Part shown: positions 24,813-37,477 of the stretch, one piece after another
Layout of the letters: each line of letters begins with the position of its first letter
Position numbering within the stretch: the first letter of the stretch is position 1
Assembly (NCBI RefSeq): GCF_029168945.1
Contig: NC_083607.1
Span: 30,551,257-30,615,256 of the forward strand
Direction: 5' to 3'
Length of the DNA stretch: 64,000 nucleotides
From: Cannabis sativa
Taxonomy: Eukaryota > Streptophyta > Magnoliopsida > Rosales > Cannabaceae
Program-made: the position numbers and the translations under genes
The notes under the pieces: model-generated
Told to the model about the DNA's origin: nothing
Database searches by the model: none
Seen by the model: only the letters and a program-made list of their open reading frames with translations

Positions 24813-26414
24813 TGTTGGAAATTATTTTACCAGGATCTTAGATCCACTCACAAGTATGTTGATTAACACCCTAAATATGAACTTTCTAAAACGATGAAAT
24901 AAACACATATAAAGTTTAGGAAACCTTACATTGGGTGCAGCGAAATTAAATGACTCCTTCCGTTCAGATCTCTAACCCTTGTATCCTTTCTGTCGTAGAG
25001 TATTATCAAGATCTGAACCTGGATCTCTTTCTCTGATTCTTTAGTGTTGAAACTCCTTCTTGCTGAAAGTTTTTCTTCACGATCTTCCTCACTATGATTG
25101 AGGTATCACTTGATGTGTGTGGGCACTACTCTAATCACTAAGTGTTTCGAAATATTAAGGAAGAAGAGAGAGAGAGAGAGTGGGCGGCCAAAGGTAGAGA
25201 GAGAGGCTCAGGTTTTTCTGAAGGAAAACTGTAATTTTCCTAAAGCCTTCACTACCTATTTATAGCATTCCATTAGGGTTAAGTTTGAATTATTTGGCAT
25301 TAAAATAATGAAAATATCAGAGGATAAATCCTATAAAAGTGGCCAGCCATGGCAGATTGGATTTGGGCCTCAATTTTTGAAATTTTGCAGTTTTATCACT
25401 TTTGCATCTGATTTTCTCAAAAACTCCAATTTTCAAATTCAACCATTTAAATGCCAATTCTAACTATTTAATAACTATAAATAATTATTAAATAATATTT
25501 TTATTTATCATATTTATTAATTGAACCATAAAAAGTATCATATGTTCCACAATATAGACACATCATTAGTTATCCATTGTTATAATCCTAATTTGATCAA
25601 TGATCCTCTATATGAATGATCTACACTGTAAAGGGATTAGATTACCGTTACACCCTACTATGTATTTTATCCTTAAAACACTTGACCCCGTATAAATAAT
25701 ATTTTAGCTTATGTGAAATGAGTACTCCACCATTTATTTTTCGTTTGGTCAAGCTCGAAGGAGATCATCCTTGGCTTACTATTCGCCAGATAGAAGCTGT
25801 AGATTCCATGTTTATGTTAGCGCTCCCACTCAATTGCACTACCTTGTTCCCAAAATGTACGTATCACCCTGACCTAAAAGTAGGCTTAACTAACAAATCA
25901 AATAACACGAATAGCCTTTCAAGATTGAGCCTAATCATAACAGGATTAAGAACATTTGATCTAGGATCAACTTGGCGATATTGACTTGAATAGATTTTAC
26001 GGTAAGTTTAATTAAATCTAAGTCAAAGTTCAATATCGGTCCCTTCCGATGCATACTCCATGCATCAAACCTGAGCTTTACTTTAACCAATGTTCTGGAA
26101 AGAACATAGTATTTCTCCAAATACAAGTAAACTCTTGTTGTAGATTATCATATCAGTAAAACCCTGTGTCTGATAAATCTAGGAAACTTTATTCACATAG
26201 TCATGTTTACTTTCCAATGTCATGACAGCACAATAAACATGATCAAGTATGTGAAAAGGGTTTAAGATGAATTTATAAATCAAATAGACAAGCAATTGAT
26301 AAAGTGAACCAAAACATACACAAATGAATGAAAAAATACTTCTAATTCTTTATTGATGTTGAATAAAATAGATTACATTGAAATGGAGCTTTATTTAGGG
26401 CATAAAACCTAACA
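24813..26414 (-). repeat. 5' LTR of element C (1602 bp, ~290-bp deletion)
   Basis: Matches the 3' LTR of C except for a gap: near 25542-25550 the sequence jumps from the GTATCAT tract (17105 in the 3' LTR) to the ATGTTCCA tract (17398), removing about 290 bp of U3 with minimal AT microhomology. The TATA box is retained at 25256-25265. Confidence 0.9.
25256..25265 (-). promoter_or_regulatory. TATA box of the C 5' LTR
   Basis: Minus strand ctataaatag, same position and context as in the other family LTRs; it would drive the genomic RNA of element C. Confidence 0.65.
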
Positions 26415-28280
26415 CTGACGACACTATAATCATGAACAAATACATATGTTCTGGACCTAATTTATACACTAAATATAATCATAAAATAAATCATGTGAAC
26501 CCTGCAAAATAAAATGATTTTTGATCTTTATTAATTAGTAAATCTGATTATATTGAAATGGGTTTTATTTAGGGCACAAAACCCAACAGTATCTTGTCTG
26601 TAGCAGGGTATCACCAAGATTTGAGCCTGGATGTCCTTCTCTTGAATCTGGATTCTTCACAGCCTTACACACTATGATTGAGTACCAGTTGATGTGTGTG
26701 GGCACTTACTCTATCACTAAAGGGTATGAAAATATGAAGAGAGAAAGAGAAGAAGAATGGTTCGAAAATAGAAGGAATGAAGGCTCAGGAAAATTTGACT
26801 GAAGGCTTGAATTTCATCATCTTTAAGTGTGAGCCACCACTATCTAGTTGTAGGCAACCACCTAGGTTTAGGTTAGAATTTATTAGGCATTAAAATATTG
26901 AAAAATTAAATGGTAATTCTCTCTCAAAGTGGCTAGCCATAGGATGTGGGCCCCACTTTGGAATTTTGCCATTTTTCAACAATTTTTCCTTATTTTCTCA
27001 AAAATGTAATTTTTCCAATTTTAACCACTTAAATGCCAAAACTATTTATTTGATAATTAAAATTAATTATGAAATAAAATTTTCATTTAATATATATATT
27101 AATTAGACTTAATAAAGTCTCTTAATTAATAAATAAGCCCTAGAACCTCTTTTCTTCACATTTAAGCCCTTGCTTTGTGAAAATTCATAAACTAGACATA
27201 GTCTAATTTTAGAATATATAATTAATTAATTAAAATCAATTAACTGAGTCTTACAAGCAGTATGGTCTCAACTAGTATGGGGACCATGGGCCTATACAAC
27301 CGAGTTTCCAATAAGCAGAACTAGAATTTATCAAGTAAATTCTCTCACTTATTAATTCCTCATTGCATCCACCATAGAACTTGAAATTGCACTCTCAGTT
27401 ATATATAGATCGCTCTATATGTTTCACGATATAGATACGCTATAAACATTTAACCATCGTTCTAATCTCAATAATCAAACTCTATAGATGATTTACACCG
27501 AGTAGGGATAAATTTACCGTTTCACCTCTCAATGTATTTTATCCTTAAAACACCTAGCTTCCAATAAATGATATTTCAGTGAGATAATATAATCACTGAA
27601 ACAAGAGCTCTTCCATTTATCTCTATTAAGCCTAGCTCGAAGGAAATCATCGTTTCAATTCTATGTCCAGATAAAAGCTATAGATTCCATATCTATGTTT
27701 AGTGCTCCCACTCAATAGTACTATCATGTTCCCAAAATGTACGTATCATCCTGACCAAAAAGTAGGCTTAACTAACAAATCAAAGAACATGAATAGCACT
27801 CCTGAGATTGAACCTAAGCATGTCAGGATTAAGATCTGTTGATCTAAGATCAACCAGTGATATTGACTTATTAAGATACAACGGTAAGTTTATAATATCT
27901 TTACCAAGATCAATATCGGTCTCAGTCCAATGTATACTCCATACATTCGAAATTAGCATACTTTGCCAATGTTGTGGAAAGAACATAACACTTATCCAAG
28001 GTGTAAGTACACTTTATTGTTGATTATCACATCAGTGTAAATCTAGTGCACTGATGAATCAGGGACATTGTCTTTTGAAGCATATAATCACAATCACATT
28101 CCACTGTGTTGACATCACTGTAATTGTGAATAACTATATGTTCTGGACTTAACAGATTTTGTATATATTAAACCATAAACATGAAAAACTATATGTAACC
28201 ATAAATGACTTCTAATCTGTTATTGATAACAAATTAGATTAGATTGAAATGGGTTTTATTTAGGGCATAAAATCCCAACA

Positions 28281-28465
28281 ATAACCAACTGTAACGAATT
28301 GAAAAAGAAGCAGATAATGAAAAGCCCAATATAAATATAGGAAAAATTAAAGCTTAATATAAACGTCCAAACATGCACCTGTAGCTTTTAGGAAGTCTGT
28401 GTTTCGATAATATCGGGCTTTAAAGATCAATGATGGTAAAGAGTCAGGTTTTTTAAGAATCCGAG
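28281..28465 (-). pseudogene. LINE reverse transcriptase fragment, upstream part, with an intron-like interruption
   Basis: Minus-strand frame: RILKKPDSLPSLIFKARYYR, then NTDFLKAT, matching the plant L1 segment (..NPDSLxxxVFKARYFPxxxFLxA). At 28378 the homology stops with GTGCATG and resumes at 28288 after TTTTTCAATTCGTTACAG. Removing these 90 bp (28289-28378) restores the frame into VGYTPSYVWRS, which continues at 14565 across the nested LTRs. The 90-bp piece has GT..AG ends, high AT content and a pyrimidine tract, like a plant intron. The fragment is cut at about 28465 by LTR F. Confidence 0.65.
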
Positions 28466-30055
28466 AGAGTTTACTTGCATTTGGAGAAGTGCTATGTTCT
28501 TTCCAGAGCATTGGTTAAAGTAAAGCTCAGGTTGGATGCATGGAGTATGCATCGGAAGCGACCGATATTGAACTTTGACTTAGATTTATTAAACATACCG
28601 TAATATCTATTCAAGTCAATATCGCCTAGTTGATCCTAGATCAAATGATCTTAATCCTGTTATGATTAGGTTCAATCTCAAGAGGCTATTCGTGTTCTTT
28701 GATTTGTTAGTTAAGCCTACTTTTAGGTCAGGGTGATACGTACATTTTGGGAACACGGTAGTGCAATTGAGTGGGAGCGCTAACATAAACATGGAATCTA
28801 TAGCTTCTATCTGGAGAATAGTAAGTAAAGGATGATCTCCTTCGAGCTTGACCAAACAAAAATAAATGGTGGAGATCTCATTTCACATAAGCTGAAATAT
28901 CATTTATACGGGGTTAAGTGTTTTAAGGATTAAATACATTGTAGGGTCGTGTAGATCATTCATATAGAGGATCATTGATCAAATTAGGATTATAACAATG
29001 GATAACTAATGATGTGTCTATATGGTGGAACATATAGAGCATTCTATATACTGAGAGTGCAATTCTAAGTTCTTCGCATGGATTCAACGAAGAATGAATA
29101 AGTTAGTGAATTTTAGTGATAAATTCTTGATCTACTTATTTGAAGCTCGGTTATATAAACCCATGGTCCCCACACTAGGTGAGATAATATTTCTTGTAAG
29201 ACTCATATAATTGGTTTTGATTAAAGAATTATAATTCTCAAATTAGACTATGTCTATTTGTGAATTTTTCACTAAGTAAGGGCGAAATTGTAAAGAAAGA
29301 GTTTTAGGGGCATATTTGTTAATTATGATACTTTGTATGGTTCAATTAATAAATATGATAAATGACAATATTATTTAATAATTATTTATAGTTATTAAAT
29401 AGTTAGAATTGGCATTTAAATGGTTGAATTTGAAAATTGGCATTTTTGAGAAAATCAGATGCAGAAAAGATAAAACTGCAAAATTGCAAGAAGTGAGGCC
29501 CAAATCCACTATGTAGGGCAGGCCACTTTTGTAGGGAATTTAATCTGATATTTTCATTATTTTAATGCCAAATAATTCAAACCTAACCCTAGTGGAATGC
29601 TATAAATAGATAGTGAAGGCTTCAGGAAAATTACACTTCTGATTCAGAAAAAAACCGAGCCTCTCTCTCTCCCTATCTTTAGCCGCCACTTCCCTCTTCT
29701 TTTGTTCTTCAATATTTCAAATTCCTTGAGTGAATGAGTGAGTGCCCGCACACAGCAAGTGATACCTCAATCATAGTGAGGAAGATCGTGAAGAAAGACT
29801 TTCAGCAAAAAGGAGTTTCAGCATCAAAGATTCAGAGAAAGAGATCCAGGTTCAGATATTGATAATGCTCTGCTACAGAAAGGAATCAAGGGCTAGATAT
29901 CTGAACGGAAGGAGTCACTATATTCTGCTGCACCCAATGTAAGGTTTCTTAAATTTTATATGTGTTTATTTCATCGTTTTAGAAAGTTCATATTTAGGGT
30001 GTTAATCAACATACTTGTGAGTATATCTAAGATCCTGGTAAAATAATTTCCAACA
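28466..30055 (+). repeat. LTR F: copia LTR lacking its first ~270 bp
   Basis: Matches LTR-B from the AGAGTTTACTTGCATTTGG tract (2297 in B) to the final TTTCCAACA (30055). The 5' ~270 bp are gone and it adjoins LINE sequence instead. The next five bases, CTAAG, continue into LTR G. F therefore inserted into G, and a later deletion removed F's start and G's left part. Confidence 0.82.
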
Positions 30056-30451
30056 CTAAGTTCTATGGGTGATGCAATAAGGAATTAATAAGTTAGGGAA
30101 TATACTTGGTAAATTCTAGTTCTTCTTATTGGAAGCTCGGTTATATAGGCCCATGGTCCTCATACTAGTTGAGACAATACTAATTGTAAGACTCAGTTAA
30201 TTGATTTTAATTAATCAATTCTAATTCTAAAATTAGACTACGTCTAGTTTATGAATTTTCACTAAGCTAGGGCTTAATTGTGAAGAAAACAGATTCTAGG
30301 GTTTATTTGTTAATTAAGAGACTTTATTAAGTCTAATTAATAAATATGTTTGATGGCAATTTTATTTGATAATTAATTTTAATTATTAAATAAATTGTTT
30401 TGGTATTTATGTGGTTGAATTGGAAAATATGGCATTTTTGAGAAAATGCCA
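30056..30451 (+). repeat. LTR G: internal fragment of another copia LTR
   Basis: Colinear with about 1335-1725 of LTR A, including the tract around the ATTGGAAGCTCGG block. It ends abruptly at the GAGAAAATGCCA tract, where unrelated Tat sequence starts. Both ends are truncated. Confidence 0.75.
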
Positions 30452-32451
30452 TCTCCAGAGACTCCTTAAGGACTCCTCCCATCACTAACTCTAGAAAAAG
30501 GTCGTTATCAGCCCCAGCCAGCTACTCATTCACCTTAGGGACCGATCAAGTCATGTAGTGGGTGAGCATATCTTTGCCTCTTTTAGTCTCTGGATGCAGC
30601 ACTTGAGGTTTGGCAAAGGCCCTGATCTGTTCAGACCCGCTTCTGACCAGCTCGGATCCACCCTTCAATTGCTCAGGCCTGTCCGAGCTCCCTCCTCGAG
30701 AGTCTTTAGACTTAGTCATTTTTGGGGCAGAAGGGTCCACGACGGTTGGTTCCTCGGAGAGATCAATAACTGCTTTGGTCGGTGCTTTCTCTCTGAACAA
30801 GGTTGTCTCACCGCCCCTGGACTTCTTGGTCGGAGGAGATAGGCCCAAGCTTCGTCCTACTCTCTTCTTCATAGCTTCGAGCATTTTATGAGACATGTCT
30901 GTACGGAATGAAAGCAACATTGTTAGGAAAAAGCATGATAAATACGAAAGCATAATAATCAAGAATGTTAAAGGCAAGATGGGGTATTTTGCACATTGGC
31001 AGAAGCATCTGGCCGGGCAAGATGTGATGAATCATCGTCATCTGACGAGTCTCCTTGCTCCTCCAGGACGTCTTTCCCCTTTCCTACTACAGGAGTGGAT
31101 GGCCAAGCAGGTAGACTGGGCGCCCTAATCTGAATCGTATGTTTGATAGGTTAGTGCTCGGCCGTAAGCTTCTTCCTCCTTTTGAGTGGAGTCTCCTGCT
31201 CTTTCTCAACTTAGCTTCATGCTTGAGTTGAATGAGTTCATTCTCCTGATGAGCTCCCTCAGCCCAGCCATCACTGGATTTCCTCTTCTTCTCCTTCATA
31301 GGCTGGGGAATGAAATCCTTTGGGTAGAGCCCGTACGCCACAAAGTTGTCCTCTGAGATCAACAAAGTGATATTCCGAGCATCACCAAGCAGCTGAGTGA
31401 TTCTTTGAGCTCTATCCCTGAAAGCTAGTGTGAAGGGTGGACGTTAATATATAGGGATCTGCTGGAACTGAGTAAAGGTGGTGCCCATGCCTTCCACCAT
31501 GTAATACTCATCAACAAAATTCTCGATTTTGCTCACGGCCTTGTCCCCGGTGCCTGTCAACCACTTGAAGTCTGGCTGGGAAAAATAAAAGTATCCCGAC
31601 CTGCCCTACTTGGGTGTAGACTTCAAGTCAAAAAACTAGCTAACCTCGTGTGGGGATGGCTTACCCCACTTCTAGGTGGCGTAGAGAACGAACAGGGCAG
31701 AGAAATACTTGATGCCCTTGGGATTGAGTGGGGCCGGACAGAGACGAGAGAAGTCTACCACCTTCCTAAAGTACGGTTGCAAAGGCAGTAATGCCCCTTG
31801 TTTGGAATGAGCACCCACTAGGCACACATCCCCTTCTTCGGTTTTGTGACTCGATTGTTTGAGGCAGGGACATAACAATTCAGCTCGCCCAGATAGCGGA
31901 CTGGTCCAGATCCCTTAGGCGTGTCTAAGTGACCTTAGACAGATAGCTACCCACCCGGCACCCAAGGCACCTTGCCTTTTGTGAGCAACTGCAGCAGTAA
32001 GCTCCTAAGTGACATAGTCCACTCTTTCAACCAGGACATCGCCGTCTGCGTCTACTGGCTCCCCAGCCTCATTGTATCCCCCAAAATTTGGAGGTGCAGC
32101 CTCCTCCTCTTCTTCCGCCTTGGAAGGACTGCAAGGACGGACATCGCCATGTTCCTCTATCTCTTGGAGTTTAGCGTCCCCTTCATGATCCCTCTCCTCC
32201 TGGACGCGTTGATCCTATTCGCCGCTGGGTAAGGTAGCGTGCTAGGCCACGTGTGGGTCAGACGCGTTGACTTTATGCATTGTTTGTTTAGTTTGAGCCA
32301 TCATCCTGTGGCTAGACGGGAATATTGAGTTAAGATGTCCATTGCTTGAAGAGGGCAGATTGGGACAAAGACGAGGGTAATCCTCGTACAAGAGCTGAAG
32401 CAAATCCTAGTTAATTCGGTTTTTGCTTCCCAAAAACTCACCAGGGTTCAT
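30452..32451 (-). pseudogene. Tat1 antisense gene with Transposase_28-like domain (decayed)
   Basis: Runs opposite to the Tat1 LTR, in the pol-to-3'-LTR interval where Tat elements carry extra antisense ORFs. It probably starts at ATG 32451-32449 (MNPGEFLGS), directly after a splice-acceptor-like TTGTCTTTTGTAG. Recognisable: the HSKQGALLPLQPYFRKVVDF / PLNPKGIKYFSALFVLY segment (31672-31878), typical of PF04195 (putative gypsy type transposon), then YFYFSQPDFKW and a Ser/Lys/Glu-rich low-complexity tail (30546-31365). Several stops and frameshifts break it. Role in the life cycle of Tat elements is unknown; despite the Pfam name it has no known DNA-transposase activity. Confidence 0.7.
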
Positions 32452-32983
32452 CTACAAAAGACAACACGCGAGATGAGTGTTTGGTCGGGATATCGAACAA
32501 TAAACAGGCAAATATGCTGAACAGGAGTACTCAACATATTAAAGAATGAAAATATTCGACAATAAGTCAAAACTCAGAAGTTTGAAATTTTCGAGAGTTA
32601 GGGAAAAAATTTCACAAAGCTTTGAATAAGCAAGAAGAAAGACGGACATTGTGTAGTGAAAAGGCAAGCATCATGAATCGTGAATTCGCATAAATCATTG
32701 CCAAGAAAAATCGCATAATTTTTGAAGCTAGGGTTTTCTACCTATCTTCTACAGCAAGGTTAAGATTGCATTCAGAAACAAAATATGCAATGTAAAAGGA
32801 GAAGGAATCGGAAACTTACTCACTGATCGACGTCTGGATTCAATCTAAGCGAAGCTTCTCGGATGGTTCTTGTGAAAATTTCACGGCAGAGTCGAAGCGA
32901 AAACCTCGCTTTTTGCTCTGAACTTGCTTAATGGAGAAGTTAGAGAAAATGAATTTGTGAACAATGCTCAGTCATATTTATAG
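32452..32983 (-). promoter_or_regulatory. Putative promoter, 5' UTR exon and leader intron of the Tat1 antisense gene
   Basis: Minus strand: TATA box ctataaatatgac (32983-32971), a CT-rich leader, then a donor-like GTGAGTAAGTTTC near 32829-32816 and an acceptor TTTTGTAG ending at 32452, right before the ATG. This gives a ~365-bp intron in the 5' UTR. Splicing is inferred from sequence only. Confidence 0.5.
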
Positions 32984-33270
32984 GCAGAAAAACAAAAAGG
33001 CGTAAACATTTCAAATGCCTCAGATGCCTCGGTTCCCCCCAAAAGCAAATATTGGAAATCAAACATAATTAAGTGTAACCGTCAAACGTGGTGAGAGAAA
33101 ATCGGATTTCGAAGAATTAATTGTGTCAAAGCATTTATTAGCCAAAAACCAAAGAGAAGCCTAGTCAGCCTCATATCGAATTACGAACAGACGCACCTGA
33201 CACGTGTCACCCATACAAACACAAAGACAACTCGGATGAAGTCTACACGCAACTTCAGAAGTCCCGTACA
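32984..33270. other. Noncoding 3' region of Tat1
   Basis: Between the antisense promoter and the PPT. No ORF or repeat recognised; upstream-promoter sequence for the antisense gene is possible. Confidence 0.4.
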
Positions 33271-33284
33271 GACTTGGGGGCAAA
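33271..33284 (+). other. Polypurine tract of Tat1
   Basis: gacttgggggcaaa immediately before the LTR, typical of gypsy elements; it marks the next LTR as a 3' LTR. Confidence 0.75.
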
Positions 33285-33891
33285 TTTTATCCCAATTTTG
33301 GCACTCTGACATGGAATCACGCGATGGTGACACGTGGAATCAACTCTATGTACCTGCTCGCAAGAAATATGTCAAACAGGGCACCACATACACTCGCTCG
33401 GACAAAGTCCTCTAAACCGAGCAGTGAGAAATTCGTGCAACACGCCAACACTTAGCAAATTCAGCTTTCGCATCGTGAGTCATCAAAGAAATCCATATAA
33501 CTTTGGGATCGAATTATAGAGATATGGCAAGTTGTCCAAATCCCACGATTAGTGTACTCTGTATTTACTATGCAATCTGTATACTTATCTCAATTGTATC
33601 CAAAAGGGAAATACTTTCCTCCTAAGCTTATATTCACTGGGCAAAGGGTCGAAACATTTGTCTAAGAATTCATATTCAGAGATATTATTGTAAGAGCTCT
33701 AAGAAAAGGAACCATTCTCCTTGTTCTTAAGTCAATACAAATAACAAGGATTAGGCTATTACCGAACTGCTTGGGGCTGAACCTCTATAAAATTTATGTG
33801 TCTTTACTCTCTTTATTATATTACATTCATATTAAACTACTTTTCGCTCACAAATTAGACTCACTGTCATTGGCTAAAAGCGAGGTCAACA
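33285..33891 (+). repeat. Tat1 3' LTR (~607 bp)
   Basis: Starts at the TTATCCCAATTTTGGCACTC tract and ends ..GAGGTCAACA. It is homologous over its whole length to the split Tat3 LTR (52104-52333 plus 62598-62995). The first dinucleotide is TT where TG is expected. It lacks the segment carrying the TATA box of the Tat3 copy (62701-62710). Positions 33522-33536 give the uninterrupted version of the site where element H entered the Tat3 LTR. Confidence 0.8.
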
Positions 33892-37472
<3,581 letters not shown>

Positions 37473-37477
37473 CACAC

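Larger units (their letters stand above)
16380..26414 (-). mobile_element. Copia element C, full length (10,035 bp)
   Basis: Two LTRs (24813-26414 and 16380-18270), PBS, leader, gag, pol and PPT, all in order on the minus strand. TSD CTGAC at 16375-16379 and 26415-26419. Both LTRs share the variant end ..CCTAACA seen in no other copy, as expected of an LTR pair made in one insertion. They look only a few percent different by eye, so insertion is fairly recent. The gag-pol frame is broken by two stops and an integrase active-site change, so this copy is not autonomous. Confidence 0.95.
14744..26588 (-). mobile_element. Solo LTR D (split), middle of three nested insertions
   Basis: Pieces 14744-16379 and 26420-26588 (1805 bp), with TG..CA ends. 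The 5-bp duplication GTATC at 14739-14743 and 26589-26593 proves insertion into LTR E. Also a solo LTR, interrupted by complete element C at CTGAC. Its stem-loop (AATGTAT..ATACATC) has one mismatch. Confidence 0.92.
14571..28280 (-). mobile_element. Solo LTR E (split), outermost of three nested insertions
   Basis: Family LTR on the minus strand in two pieces, 14571-14743 and 26594-28280 (1860 bp in all). It is flanked by ATAAC at 14566-14570 and 28281-28285, and the flanks are the two halves of one LINE fragment. There is no internal region, so it is a solo LTR left by LTR-LTR recombination. It is interrupted at GTATC by solo LTR D. Confidence 0.92.

Noticed and set aside
30558..31128. Plus-strand ORFs of 77-94 codons
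   Set aside because: Overlap the minus-strand antisense gene, show no family motif and change frame often; treated as shadows.
31672..31878. DNA-transposase function for the Transposase_28-like protein
   Set aside because: The Pfam name is historical (putative gypsy type transposon); context is a Tat retrotransposon and no DDE motif is visible.
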